Source: Doris montereyensis (Eukaryota; Mollusca; Gastropoda; Nudibranchia; Dorididae). From it: a DNA stretch of 64,000 nucleotides. A program made the position numbers and the translations under genes. The stretch lies in NCBI GenBank assembly GCA_037039925.1, contig JAXRKP010001344.1, positions 1 through 64,000 of the forward strand, in the 5' to 3' direction. Shown in pieces: positions 11,854 through 24,245 of the stretch (positions are counted from its first letter, which is position 1; every line of letters starts with the position of its first letter). Below the pieces are notes generated by a model. The model saw only the letters and a list, made by a program, of their open reading frames with translations. It was not told the DNA's origin and searched no databases.

Positions 11854-13125
11854 CTTTCTTTCTTCTTCAGTTACCATTCTAACTTCCGTTGTATGAGCTT
11901 AGATGCCCAATGATCTTTCTCCTCGTCGCCCTGTCCTGGTATATTTATTTCCCTTCGTAAACTAAAAACTTAACTTTTTTTGCTTCAAAGCCTCTTTTAC
12001 TTTTATGTTTTCTTCTTTCCACTTTCTTGCAGGTCTGCCTTTTGGTCTTTTACCTTGGGTTTTATCACTGTATACTGATTTAACCATTTTAGTATTATTT
12101 ATTTATTCTGTTTACATGCCCAAACCATCTCAGTTGATTTCTTTCTATCTTAGTTTTTATGCCATCTGCTTTGGTTTGATCTCCTTTTTTGTGTCTGATT
12201 TTGTCTCTTTTAGTTTTCCCAACAACACTCTTCTCAGATATTTCATTTCAGCTGCTTGTTCTCTACTTTGTTTTCTCTACTGTCTAAGATCCTAGTTTCA
12301 CTGCCAAAGAGGGGAGTTGAAGTTGAACAATAAACTGTGTTGTATGCAGTTTTGGTTTTTGGTTCACAATTCTTGTTCCCCTCTTAATGACTTTCCTAAA
12401 TGGTTATACCTGTATATTGTCATTGCTCTTTAGATTTCTGATTTCTTCTTCTAAGTTAATCATTATTCCTAGGTAATTGTAGCTGCGAACTTGTTCTAAA
12501 TTCTCCCTGCCCAAATTAAGATTTTGGTTTAGCTTCCCTAGTTTAGCATTGAGTAGCATTGCTTTGATTTCCTTTGCATTTGCTCTCATTCCTCTTTTAT
12601 TTACTTCATTATTCATTATGTTGATATTTGACTAAAGGCCATTTTCTGATTTTCCAAACAGAATTAAATCATCAACAAATGAAAGCATTGATACGTTTAA
12701 TGGCTTGATTTCCCACATACTTACATTCTTTTTCTTCATTTTTGAGGATGCCTTTGTGACTGAATCCATAAATGTGATAAACAAAAAAAGACTTAGGCTA
12801 CAACCCTGTCTTACTCCTATATCAACATCTAATTCTTCAAATATGTTTCCAGCTACTCTCACTGCACATGTTGGTTTATTGTAAAAACTTTTAATGTTTT
12901 TTGTTTAGATTTTGGTCCACATTGTGTTCTTTTAAGGAATGCCATATATCGTCCTTCCTCACGATGTCAAATGCCGTTTCTAAGTCAATAAAACAGAGGT
13001 GTAAATCAATGTTTCCCTCAAGGAATTGTTCTATTCTTTGTTTAATTGTAAATATGTGGTCTTGTACACTTCTCTCTCGTCTAAATTATGTCTGATATTC
13101 TTCAGTCTGCTCCTCTACTCTATAA
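11854..13125 (-). mobile_element. LINE family 1, antisense, 5'-truncated
   Basis: Reading on the minus strand from 13125: RSVQDHIFTIKQ-type sequence, CFIDLETAFDIVRKDD, PTCAVRVAGNIFEELDVDIG, VRQGCSLSLFLF, FVDDLILFGKSENG and YNYLGIMI. These are the same reverse-transcriptase landmarks as in the element at 3560-6660. The 3' end, read on the plus strand, is 'ctttctttcttcttcagtta' (11855 on), matching the LINE end near 58705. The endonuclease half is absent, and stops and frameshifts show it is dead. It lies antisense inside the receptor-like exon. Confidence 0.85.
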
Positions 13126-13126
13126 A

Positions 13127-13690
<564 letters not shown>

Positions 13691-14149
13691 ATGAATATTA
13701 GCATGAACAACGTGATACTCAAGTTTTGTCATAGGTATTTTGTATAACGCAACTCTTGTCACAATTTAAACTTTATACACAAACACTCATGACAGACAAT
13801 TGTGACACATCACACATTATAAAATAGCCACTAGAAAATTAACAATAATATGAAGGAGCCACAGTGGAGTGAAGTCAAAGGCGAAATATGACAATAAATG
13901 ACAACTCCACTAATAAAGACAGAACAAACACGTGACATTTCGGGTGTATTCGTCCAGACAACAAACGAGAAATATCTAGAAAATTAACAGTAACTAACAT
14001 AACAGAGATTAAATTTCATCATTTTCATTTAATCATAAAAATGTTTAAAATTAAAACACATTAAAAACATTACAATAAGTGAGATTGGAAATTGTATAGC
14101 ACTTATATATTTCTTTATAAAACCAAGAAAATGAATTTTCAGTGTCATT

Positions 14150-14345
14150 GAAATTCACCTTGTCCATCGTTTGTGGTGATCTGTGTGTAAATTAAGAGGA
14201 AACAGTAAGATGAAAGATAGGTAAAAGAAGGTAAGGTAAGACGAATACGTAGATGTAGATGTAAATGTAAAAGGAAGCAACAGGGTATATATATAAGTAG
14301 TAGACAAACAGTGAGGTAAGGGACATGTCAAATGTGAAGGAAATG
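14150..14345. repeat. Dispersed repeat family D copy
   Basis: Begins with 'cttgtccatcgtttgtggtg', continues with an atc-type segment and 'gaggaaacagtaagatgaaagat'. The same module, consensus 'ccctgtccaccacatgtggt', recurs at 18936, 22862, 37325 and 50030. It is probably a short non-autonomous retroelement end. Confidence 0.55.
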
Positions 14346-14655
14346 ACATTGAATAATAATATTAAAGCCTAATGGGAACAGACGAGACAAATACAAGAAA
14401 TAGACAGGGAAAAATACCTGGCCACCATAAGCATCGAACCCGCAAACTCTGCGTTGGCATCCATCGCCTCGTCATGAATGGAAAGTGTGCTACCAACCGA
14501 ACTAACTTCACTCCATAAAAGGTGATGGATGTCAACGCAGAGGTCGCTGGTTCGATCCTCATGGTATCCAGTTTTCCCTCCCCCTGTCTATTCCTTGTAT
14601 TTGTCTCGTCTTTGTTCCTATGGGACTTAAATAGTGTTCAATGTCATTTCCTTCA
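14334..14655. repeat. Long inverted repeat (arms about 75-80 bp)
   Basis: Left arm 14334-14410 and right arm 14579-14655 are near reverse complements: 'gacgagacaaatacaagaaa' on the left answers 'ccttgtatttgtctcgtctt' on the right, and 'gaaggaaatgacattgaa' answers 'ttcaatgtcatttccttc'. The middle carries tRNA-promoter-like 'ggttcgatcc' (14550). A related inverted repeat is at 19990-20270. Confidence 0.7.
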
Positions 14656-14813
14656 TGGTATGGTATTAGTATGGCGGCATTATTGTGATAAACGACAATA
14701 ACTACGACTGACATTTTCATCAAGAAAGACAGAACAAGCATGTAAAGTCAGACAACAAATGAGGATATTTTACACACTTATACAGGCATCTCACAGTGTG
14801 ATGTCAGAGGCTT

Positions 14814-15122
14814 GAATTGATCTGATTTACCCACATCCACAACTCAGGTGATCTCGGGGATTTTGAGTAGGCTTTTAATCCTGCCCGGACTGCCTTGTAA
14901 AAGCCAAGGGATCTTTAACATTCAAAGTGTTGTGATCTGCACACGGGACCTCCATTTCCATTGTCCATCTCAGATGGGACTGAGGTGTCGATCAACCTGC
15001 CTGGACCAGTGGGAGTAGATTTTACTCAAAAAAACATCTAAAACACTTTTCAACCATTGGCCGGGTTTGAACACACTTCCTTTTGGTTGAGAGGCCGACA
15101 CCTTGCCTGTGTTTGACTATCG
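14814..15122 (-). repeat. SINE family A copy
   Basis: Full-length-like minus-strand copy: tail side 'tgatttacccacatcc', body with 'gggactgaggtgtcgatc' and 'cctgcctggaccagtggg', head with 'gccgggtttgaacacac' and 'gttgagaggccgacaccttg'. Confidence 0.85.
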
Positions 15123-15302
15123 AGTTCTGCTTGTGTGTTTGAATAATATCGTGGGACTGCTTGTGTGTGAGTGCTGGTTACCTTGTCACCTGTCTATGTA
15201 AATGTCCACATCGCTGATCACTGTGTCATTATTACTCATAGAGGCGTCCATGTAGTGTATTGAGTCCATTTTGTACATTAAACATTGTGAACTTATAATC
15301 AA

Positions 15303-15317
15303 AACTTAATAATAATG

Positions 15318-15389
<72 letters not shown>

Positions 15390-15395
15390 GTATTA
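15303..15395. repeat. (AAT)n microsatellite
   Basis: Nearly pure TAA run of about 85 bases. Confidence 0.95.
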
Positions 15396-15469
15396 ACAGT
15401 AATATATAATACATAATGTAACTATAAACCATAGTCATAATCAAACTTGCATTATTTTTATTATTAAAC

Positions 15470-15880
15470 ATTATAAATGCCTGTCTAAGTGTGTAGATAT
15501 TCCTCGTTTGTTGCCTGACAAAGGGTCATACACAAAACCTCAGGCGCATTTGTTCTGTTTTCCTTGGTGGAGTCTTATGTGATGCCTGAATAAGTGTTCA
15601 GATTCTAGACATTTCTCGTTTTGTTTGTCTTGACTGTGTTTGTTCTGTTGTGGGTTATGGTATTATTGGTATCATGAGAAAATATTTTTATCCCAACGAT
15701 ATCCCTGTTGTATATAATCGTAATAAATACATCATATATTTTTTGCCCTGTTTCTATGTTTCAATCAATCTTGTCTGTGTACCATTTCTGGAAAATTAAA
15801 ATTTAAAAAACAATGAACAAACAACAAAAAACATAAAAATGCAAGATTAACATTCCCTTCTTTACCTTCATTCTTCATTC
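15470..15880. other. Intergenic, nothing recognised
   Basis: A/T-rich sequence ahead of the 47-bp minisatellite. No frame or element recognised. Confidence 0.4.
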
Positions 15881-15892
15881 ATTTCACTCTAC

Positions 15893-17250
15893 AAACACAT
15901 TGACTCCTGCCATTCAACATTGGGTTTTCTCTCCATCTGCAAACACATTAACTCTTGCCACTCAACATTGGTTTTCCTCTTTATGTGAAAACACATTGAC
16001 TCCTGCCATTCGAAATTGGGTTTTTTACTCCATGTGCAAAAACATTTCCTCCTGCCATTCAACATTGGTTTTCCTCTTCATGTGAAAACACATTGACTCC
16101 TGCCATTCGAAATTGAGTTTTCTCTCCATCTGCAAACAAATTAACTCTCGCCACTCCACATTGGGTTTTCTCTCCATCTGCAAACACATTAACTCTTGCC
16201 ACTCAACATTGGGTTTCTCTCCATCTGCAAAAACATTAACTCCCGCCATTCAACATTGGTTTTTCTCTCCATCTGCAAACACATTAACTCCCGCCATTCA
16301 ACATTGGGTTTTCTCCCCATCTGCAAACAAATTAACTCCTGCCATTCAACATTGGGTTTTCTCTCCATCTGAAAACACATTGACTCCGCCATTCAACATT
16401 GGTTTTCCTCTTCATGTGTAAACACATGACTCCTGCCATTTAAAATTGGGTTTTCTCTCCATCTGCAAACACATTGACTCCCGCCATTCAACATTGGTTT
16501 TCCTCTTCATGTGTAAACACATTGACTCCTGCCATTCAACATTGGTTTTCTCTTCTTGCCATTCACCATTGGCTGATCTAATCATCTGTAAACACATTAA
16601 CTCCTGCCATTCAACATTGATTTTAACTTCTTGTCATTAAACATTGGTTTATTTCATCCTTTGCCAAAGACATTAACTCCTGCCATTTAACATTGGTTTC
16701 AATGGATTTTCTTTTCATCTGCAAACATGTTAACTTCTGCCAGTCAACATTAGTTTTTCTCTTCATTTGCAAACACTTTAACTCTTGCCATTTAACATTG
16801 GCTTTTCTCTCTTGCCATTAAACATTGGTTCTAAATTATCTGCAAACACATTAACTCCTGCTATTCAGTATTGGTTTTTCTCTGCATCTGCAAACACATT
16901 AACTCCTGTCATTCAACATTGGTTTTTCTCTCCATCTGCAAAACACATTTACTCCTGTCATTCAACGTTGATTTTCCTCTTCATCTGCAAACACATTAAC
17001 TCCTGCCATTTAACATTGATTTTCTCTTCTTGCCATTCAACATTGGCTGATCTCATCATCTGCAAACACATTGACCCCTGCTATTCAACATTGGTTTTCC
17101 CTTTATCTGAAAACATGTTAACTCTGCCGTTCAACATTGGTTTTCTCTGCATCAGCAAGCACATTAACTCCTGCCATTCAACAATGGTGTTTCTCTTCAT
17201 CTGCTAACAGATCAACTCCTGCCATTCATAATTGTCTTATCTCTTCATCC
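15893..17250. repeat. 47-bp minisatellite, about 1.35 kb
   Basis: Tandem units of about 47 bases containing 'aactcctgccattcaacatt', 'ggttttctctccatct' and 'gcaaacacatt'. There are roughly 25-30 copies, some shortened by a 'cttgccattcaacattgg' partial unit (16555, 16630, 16810, 17030). Divergence rises toward the 3' end. The open frames across it arise from the repeat. Confidence 0.9.
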
Positions 17251-17409
17251 ACAAACTCATCAACTTACTTGTATTGTGTACATGTTGGCTCTGCCAGTGA
17301 CATTTCTCCTTTGAGATTTTCACACTCTCTGCATTTTTCCATACAAGTTAAGAAACCACATTTCTATATGATTGTAATAGTATGAATGTACATAAAATAT
17401 ACAAACAAA

Positions 17410-18060
17410 TCTGGATTGAACATGCAAGATGGATTATAGTCTATGGACTGAACAGGATTATACTCAACGGACTGAACCAGATTCTGGTCTACGGACTGAG
17501 CCAGATTATGGTCTATCGACAGAACCGGATTATAGTCTATGGACTGAACCAGATAATAATCTACGGACTTAGCCAGATTATAATCTACAAACTGAACCAG
17601 ATTATGATCTACGGAATGAGCACGAATGAGCACGATTATGATATAATCTACGACTGAACCAGATTATAGTCTACAGACTGAACCAGATTATAATCTCGAC
17701 TGAACGAGATTATAATCTACGGACTGAACCAGATTATAATCTACAGACTGAGGCAGATTATGGTCTATCAACCAAAACCGGATTGTAGTCTGTGGACTGA
17801 ACCAGATAATAATTTACGAATTGAACCAGATTATAATCTACGGACTGAGCCAGATTATGGTCTATCGACCCGAACTGGATTATAGTCTATGGACTGAACC
17901 AGATAATAATCTACGGACTTAGCCAGATTTAACTACAAACTGAGCCAGATTACGGTCTATCGACTGAACTGGATTATAGTCTATGATTGAGCAAGATCAT
18001 AGTACATGGACTCGACTTGACTATTGTCTATGGACTGAAATGGATTGAACCAGATTATAA
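17410..18060. repeat. 24-bp minisatellite
   Basis: About 25 copies of a 24-base unit, 'actgaaccagattataatct' plus 'acgg', with variant units ('gagccagattatggtctatc', 'aactggattatagtctatgg') alternating in a higher-order pattern. Confidence 0.9.
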
Positions 18061-18321
18061 CTGCATAAGTATACATGGCAAGCAATACATATTATTGAAA
18101 CGATTTTTATACATGAACTGTAAAAGGTTTGTATAAATAAAGATCTTTTGAAATAAATAAAAATGTTTAGAGTATGGTACATCTTTAAAAACTTACATTT
18201 AAATGAGTAGTATATGTTAAAACAATGAGAGTGTTAGGTTTAACTCTCAGTGAGAGAATCTAACAAGTAAATGCTTTTGAAAATACTTAAGTTGCATGAA
18301 TGCATGTAAAAAATTAATCTA

Positions 18322-18769
18322 TCGATGGTGTCGGGCACAAACCGGCCAAGTCTGATATTTCCCATTTTAAGAAAAATAGCTACTCATCTTAACAAAAACT
18401 AAAGCTACACTGTAAAAATAGCAGAGGATATCATTATCTTATAGAAATGCGTTTTTATCAGATGAGCTTTCGTTTTTCATATCAGCACAAAACAGCCAAG
18501 TCAGTTTTCAACTCAATGGGTCGGTCAAGGTAACAATGGCTAGGTGCTTCAATCTCTTTATGTCTAAAAAATGGCCAAGTCCGAAAAGTTACAATAAATT
18601 AATTTCATGTAAAAAAATAATTAGCCCATTGGAACAAACATCCCATTCATCTCATGTGTTGCAAAATGTTTTAATTTAAAACCGATTTTCAAAAGAATTA
18701 TTCAGTTACTTGTCTCTCCTGTAAAATTAGCGTCTTTTGATTTGGCCAGTTTGTTCCTGACACCATCGA
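18322..18769. mobile_element. MITE with TIRs and TA target duplication
   Basis: Left end 'tcgatggtgtcgggcacaaa' (18322) and right end, read in reverse complement, 'tcgatggtgtcaggaacaaa' (18769) form imperfect TIRs of about 30 bases, and TA flanks each side. The interior repeats a 'ggccaagtc'-type motif at about 18343, 18494 and 18573. There is no coding capacity. TA duplication and short TIRs fit a Tc1/mariner-type non-autonomous element. Confidence 0.75.
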
Positions 18770-18935
18770 TAATAAATTTGCATTTAAAAAATTCAATACA
18801 TTTAAGAACAGACATCTTGCACTGTGCCTAAATTTAAGCTGTACAGTTATAAGTAAGTATTGAGACCATAAGCATGAGTGACCTTTTCCCTTTCTTTTTT
18901 TTTATGAATTTAACACTCAAGAGTTTGATTGGTTG

Positions 18936-19080
18936 AATTTACCCTGTCCACCACATGCAGTGATCTCAGGGTAAAATGCAACAGAAACAACGAGATGAAA
19001 AATTACATGTGAAAGAGAAAAAGGAAAGAAATAGGACCTACCAGCAGCACCCACAAACTACTTCATTGTGGATGCAGGTA
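18936..19080 (+). repeat. Dispersed repeat family D copy
   Basis: 'ttaccctgtccaccacatgc', then an agtgatctcagggt segment, 'caacagaaacaacgagatga', ending near 'ctaccagcagcacccaca'. It matches the copy at 22862-23000. Confidence 0.6.
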
Positions 19081-19267
19081 AATACTTTATTACATCGCTA
19101 CTACTCTGGTCTGATCAAAGGCCTTGGCGCCAAAATTTCAATTTTCATTTTATTCCATAAATCGGAAGATTATTACCTGATACATATGTGGCCCTGGGTT
19201 CGAAAAGTTGAGGGAAAGTGCAATTATACTCACCACTATACAAAAGACGAATATCCACTATCCTATC

Positions 19268-19346
19268 ATTCATGGTCCGTTCAAAGGGTGCAAACTCCAT
19301 TGTTCCGACCAACTGGCTCGTTCGCCCTTTGATTGGACCATGAATT
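19268..19346. repeat. Short hairpin-forming inverted repeat
   Basis: 'tcatggtccgttcaaagggt' is answered by 'cgccctttgattggaccatg' across a loop of about 35 bases. It could be a small MITE remnant. Confidence 0.55.
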
Positions 19347-19349
19347 TAA

Positions 19350-19795
19350 GCGCCGCATTCCCTTAATGATGTAGTTACGATGTGTCAAACTCTCTAAAGT
19401 CACAACTTCATTTTCACTTACATAACCTGTGATGTGTAAGTGAATGTCCAGTATCTTTTCCTTGTAGTATGGCATATCCTTCCAGTGATAACTTTGCATT
19501 GTTTTTACATTCTGACAATTCAACAGCAAGAGGTTTCTTTGTTTTGCATAATAAAATCAGTTCTTCATAGTTTGATCTCAGATCTCACATTCTATTGTCG
19601 TCATAAAGTGTATATTTCAGTATTTAATTTTTTTTTTACTGATTTGCTCCCCGATGATTTAAAAAAAAAATTCTGACACCTGAGCATCTGGCTTCAGCTC
19701 ACCATGTTGATTGGAAAATTCGGCGGGTAGGAAAAAATTTTGCCAAATTTGGTTTGAGATGGGAAGTGGGAGGGTTGGATTTGAATGGGAAAAAG
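19350..19795. other. Intergenic, nothing recognised
   Basis: No convincing coding frame. It is followed by a G-rich stretch at 19797-19835. Confidence 0.4.
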
Positions 19796-19989
19796 TGAGG
19801 GGGGGGGGGAAGGGGGGCGGTGAAAGGGAACAGGTGGGGTGGGTTGTGAGGTAGTCCTCTCACTCCTTATTTTCCCTTCCATCTCCCTCCTAAAAACGAA
19901 AGCAGCAACATTAACGAGTTAATGAATGATGAGATAGTGCCATGAAATGATATTAAAAACTCTGTAGGAAGAGACTCCATACACTGAAA

Positions 19990-20275
19990 GATAGAATGGG
20001 AACTGGTGAAGAAAGAAAGAAACAAACAAAGACAAATACAAAGGAATAGAATGAAGAAAAGAATATCGTTGGGCACCAACAGAACCAAACCCACGCTCCG
20101 CATCAGCACACCGCCCTTGCTATGAAAAGAGAGCACACTAACTAAGGGTGCCGACGAGGAGGTCGCAAGTTCAATTCCATTGGTGCCCCAAGTTTTTTTT
20201 TCTTTTTCTGTCATTTCCTTTGTATTTGTCTTATCATCTTTGTTCCTACAGGCCTTCAATGTTATTCTACGTCAT
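19990..20275. repeat. Inverted repeat related to 14334-14655
   Basis: Left arm contains 'acaaagacaaatacaaagga', the right arm 'tcctttgtatttgtctta' and 'tctttgttcct'. The interior includes tRNA-like 'gttcaattccattggtgccc'. The arms are less similar to each other than in the 14.3-kb copy. Confidence 0.55.
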
Positions 20276-20409
20276 TGTTCATCATTTTTCAACATGCATC
20301 GTCTCTCATTGTTTGTCTCTAGAGTAAATAAATGACAATACATAAAAGGCCTGAGATAAAAACAATATCTTATATAATCTTTTTGGTGACTTTATCTGGG
20401 AACATTTTA

Positions 20410-20710
20410 TGCCTTGAAGTAAGGCAAGTGCCTTCAAGGCCATTGTGGCCCATAGAGCCAGAGCTTGTCCCTGGTTTCTATAGCGTAAAGAGGAATCGGT
20501 GATAGTAATCCCCTCATGAACAGGATGCTAGTTTGACGCAGGTTTTGACTCCAAAGCAAGCGCTTGTACCCAATCGCAACCAAGGTCGTGTTAAATGTCT
20601 TTCCCATGGAACACAACGCCAGACCTATCGTTGCTAGGATTCACACTCGGGGAAGTCATGATCCCAAACCCGTATAAACCACCAACCACCCGGCCGCCGA
20701 CACCACGTGT
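20410..20710 (-). repeat. SINE family B copy
   Basis: Minus-strand copy: 'tgccttcaaggccattgtgg', 'agccagagcttgtccctgg', 'gcgcttgtacccaatcgcaa', 'atgtctttcccatggaacac', then a degenerate box B side. It matches the copies at 23625, 37480, 45798 and 62690. Confidence 0.7.
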
Positions 20711-20779
20711 ATGCCTTAACGATGAGTAAATCTCACACTCACACCAGGTGTGCACATCAAAACATGACCTCATTGCTGC

Positions 20780-21150
20780 CAAATAGAAAAAAAACAAACT
20801 TTGACCGCTCAAAGTAATTCTAAGTTGCACAATGGCCCGTGACATTCCAGAAAACACTTAAAACAATTTAACTTAAATCAACCCTCCTATAATAGGGAAA
20901 TAACCAAAAAGGCTGTCGATCGCTGTCCTTTCTGACAAAGTGCGACATATGTTCTTTTGCAAACCAAAGAATGGCATTTCAGGACTTTCATCCCAATAGC
21001 TCCCAGTCGTAAACGGAGGGCTTCTTTATAAAAACCTTACAGTTAATCCTCACATACATCCTTTTCAAGGTAAACACACGTGTGGACTAAAAGCCGGAAA
21101 AAAACATGCTCAATAACTTTTTTACGTAGTGGTTGGCAGCTATGTAACTT
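20780..21150. repeat. Dispersed repeat family E copy
   Basis: 'cacaatggcccgtgacattc', 'atacatccttttcaaggtaa' and 'tttttacgtagtggttggca' recur in the same order at 26690-27035 and, shortened, at 25300-25430. It is non-coding and the class is unknown. Confidence 0.6.
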
Positions 21151-21240
21151 CAATAAATTACTATACTGTGTCGAATTTAAGGCCATAGTTTATGCTATCA
21201 TTAAATCACATAAAAGTAAACAACGTTCATAGCTAGAGAC

Positions 21241-21535
21241 AATTTACCCACATCCACAACTACGGTAATCTCTGGGTTTTTTGGTAGGAGTTTCAAGTTA
21301 AGCCCGAATGCCGGCAAACACCCAAGGGATCTTTAACATGGACAGAGTGTTGTGATCTGCGCTCAAGGCCTCATCTTCATTGCCCGTCTCCGATGGGACT
21401 ACCTCGACCGGGGAGGCTGGGTTTTACTCAAAAAAAAAAATTGAGACAAATTTTCACCCTGTAAGTGGAACACGAACCCATGACCTTTTGGTTGAGATGG
21501 AGAGACAGACACCTTACCTTTGGACTACTGAGTCC
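21241..21535 (-). repeat. SINE family A copy
   Basis: Minus-strand copy: 'atttacccacatccacaact', 'gggatctttaacatggacag', 'ccgtctccgatgggacta', 'ggttgagatggagagacaga'. The tRNA-like head is partly conserved. Confidence 0.85.
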
Positions 21536-21960
21536 CCCATAGGCAAGACATAAGAAAAAGAAGTTTTTACTTAATTAGTTTGCGATTTTCCCCATGAACA
21601 TAGCAAAATACAAAAAGATATATTATCTTCATTATACACATCCATATACAGTATATATCATTGCACGATATACTTTACAACTGTTCATACACAGTATCCT
21701 TGTATGATATATATGTTTGTAAATGATCATACTTCTTCTTTAAAAGAAGCAATACCTTTAGAAAAAAGAACAATACGTTAAAATAAATATCATACAATAT
21801 GGCATCCTCAATGAGTGGGTTGTTTTTTTTAACGATTCAAATATCACAAGTTGGTTTCTGAAAAAAATGAAAGATACAAATATTTCATATGTGCTTACTC
21901 AATGATGATAGGTTGCATTCACTCTGACATTTTGAGTACATTTTTTAGTTTCTCTACTGG
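21536..21960. other. Intergenic, nothing recognised
   Basis: A/T-rich with short 'atacagtatatat'-type repeats. No gene seen. Confidence 0.4.
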
Positions 21961-22205
21961 GAAATAATGTCTAAGGGAGAGAATGTCCAAGGAGAGAAAA
22001 AATACTACTAGAAGGTAATGTTTAAGGGGAGTGAATGTCCAAGGAGAGAAAAAATTATTAAGGGAAGGTAATGTCTAAGGGGAGTGAATGTCCAAGGAGA
22101 GAAAAAATGACAACGGGAAGGTAATGTTTAAGGGAGAAAATGTCCAAGGAGAGAAAAAATGACTACAGGAAGGTAATGTTTAAGGAGAAACTGATGTCTA
22201 AGTAA
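21960..22205 (+). repeat. 53-bp minisatellite
   Basis: Four or five copies of a 53-base unit: 'aatgtctaaggggagtgaat', 'gtccaaggagagaaaaaat' and a variable 'gactacgggaaggt' end. Confidence 0.85.
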
Positions 22206-22419
22206 AGTATTGAGACACCTAGATAAACATAGCATCCTAACAGATATCTGACATGGATTCAGACAAAAATTAAAGCTGTGAAATTCATCTTATTACAACT
22301 ATAAATAGTTTTAGGAATTCTCTCAATCAAAGAAGCCAAGCAAATCCTCTCCTCCTAGATTTCTCACTCAAAGACTTTTGACTTAGTAGATCACAATGGA
22401 TTAATTAGCCAGGTACCTT

Positions 22420-22531
22420 TTCAGTTTAGAGAGGTACAATATATAGAAAAATTCCGCTCCCTGGGATTTCTTCCCGATTGGCCGGGTTTCCTGATTCCCT
22501 GGGTTCCCTATTAGGGAGATTCCACTGTACA
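22420..22531 (-). mobile_element. One end of a pogo/Tigger-like element
   Basis: On the minus strand from 22531 the sequence reads TA, then 'cagtggaatctccctaatag', a form close to pogo-type TIRs. The opposite end was not found, so this is an isolated terminus. Confidence 0.4.
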
Positions 22532-22534
22532 AAC

Positions 22535-22860
22535 AAATCATATTGAGCCAAACACCAACACAAATTGTGGCCTTAATAAGAAGACAAAAAAAACAAGGAG
22601 TGGATGAAAAGAAGAAGGCAAGGATCGCCTGCCTTGCACTATAGGAGAGTCGCATAGATAGTTGCTGTGCAGCGAATAAATGCTGCATTTCCTGCACAGT
22701 TCATGAGTCATCAACATATTGCACATGAAGATCAACGGTTAAAAGTCGTTTAACACAGAGAAATTAACTGGAAGTTACGATAACAAACTCCCGTACACAA
22801 ACAAATTGTTCTGACGAGAGATTGACACCGTAACGAGGCGGGTTGAAGTTTGATTGATTC
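22535..22860. other. Intergenic, nothing recognised
   Basis: Short frames only. No domain or splice sites that I can support. Confidence 0.35.
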
Positions 22861-22861
22861 A

Positions 22862-23000
22862 TTGTAATTTAGCCTGTGTCCACCATATGTGGTGATCTCA
22901 GGGTGAATTTAGAAGAATCAGCAAGATGAACAATAAGTGAAAGATTGATGAAAGGAAAAGGTAGGGACTACCATTAGCACCCACAATAATGCCCACATTA
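22862..23000 (+). repeat. Dispersed repeat family D copy
   Basis: 'cctgtgtccaccatatgtgg' followed by 'tgatctcagggtgaattt' and 'gactaccattagcacccaca'. Confidence 0.6.
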
Positions 23001-23620
23001 AAATTTGAACATTTTCTTCACAAATATAATAAACAAAATGATATTCTATAAGGCAGTATACACATGAAACAATCAAATTCTGGGAGATTCTAGAAGATTT
23101 GAGAGAGTAAAACTAACAAGCAAAACATGTAAAGACATAAAAAAAAAACCCCACCAAAAAGACCCAAATCCACAGCACAGTGTAAAAAACAGAGACAACA
23201 AAAGCAAGGAATTTGTTTTCCCACTTGTCAAATAGAAAAACGTGTTATACCTCAGTGATATCAAGGATGATTATTAGATTGAGTCAGTACTCGATACAGA
23301 GGTTAGATTGGTAGACGTGAACAATAATAATCCAACATTTGTATTATAAGATCTGATCTGGATAAAATGGTGGCTTAGGTGTATGAACATTGTCCTCAAA
23401 GATGGAGAACTAATGACATTTTCCAAAATTAGACGTCCTTTCTGATAAAACTAGTCCTGAAATGAAAACAATTTGCAATCATTTAGGACCAACTAACATG
23501 TAAAAATAGGATTACTGTCAAGGGTTGGGAATAAACATACATTAAGAATTGATTGCTAAACATACAAAAGCATCATACTGATAATAATGACCAATTGGCA
23601 AAATGAATCACAATGGCAAG
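23001..23620. other. Putative intergenic, nothing recognised
   Basis: A/T-rich unique sequence, downstream of the last exon I can recognise for the minus-strand membrane protein. Further 3' exons of that gene may lie here, but I could not identify any. Confidence 0.35.
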
Positions 23621-23624
23621 ACAG

Positions 23625-23910
23625 AGTAAAGCTCCTTCAAGGTTCATAGAACCTGGGCGAATCCGGTTTCAACGGCGTGGAGTGGCCGGACAGGTAATAA
23701 TAATCACCTCCTGGTCAGGACGCTAATCTGGCGCAGATTACTACTCCTAAGCTAGTGCTTGTATCCATTTGCACCTGGGTAGGGTGGGGTTAAATGCACG
23801 TTAAAAGTGTCTTTCTTAAGGAACACAATGTTGGACCTAGCTTTTCTAGGATTTGAACCCGGGACCTCATGATCCCCAGCCCGGCAGCCATCGACGCCAC
23901 ACCGTGGCAA
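23625..23910 (-). repeat. SINE family B copy
   Basis: Minus-strand copy: 'gctccttcaaggttcataga', 'aatcacctcctggtcaggac', 'gtgcttgtatccatttgcac', 'aggatttgaacccgggacct' (reverse complement of a tRNA-type B box) and 'gccatcgacgccacaccg'. Confidence 0.8.
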
Positions 23911-24005
23911 GACAAGCTGAAATAAAATGAAAGCTCCTTTGGATATTACTGCTTTAAAAAAAAAACTAAAACATACGCAACAAAAACACTATGTCGTACA
24001 AGAAT

Positions 24006-24245
24006 AAAAGGTTCTATGTTCGGTTTTAGGTCAAGTCAAGTTATGGTGTGGAGAGGGTTCTATCTGAAATGCGGTCTATGATGATCAGTCTGTACTGTTT
24101 TGTGCTTGAAATGATCACTCTATCCTGATAAAAATGCATATCAAAAAAGTTTTAGATTATATGTTATAATGCATACTATGGTACGGTATGCCAGATTTTT
24201 GGTGTCAAATATCTCAAAAGCAAAAGTGCAGATAGAACCTTTTTA
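24006..24245. repeat. Candidate small MITE
   Basis: 'aaaggttctatgt' at 24008 is answered by 'agatagaacctttt' at 24230. The TIRs are very short and no target duplication is clear. Confidence 0.3.

Noticed and set aside
11855..11896. First transmembrane helix completing the receptor-like ectodomain
   Set aside because: This part aligns with the antisense 3' end of LINE family 1 (compare 58705-58760), so it is not receptor sequence.
14540..14562. tRNA gene suggested by the GGTTCGATCC box
   Set aside because: It sits inside a long inverted repeat and lacks the rest of a tRNA.
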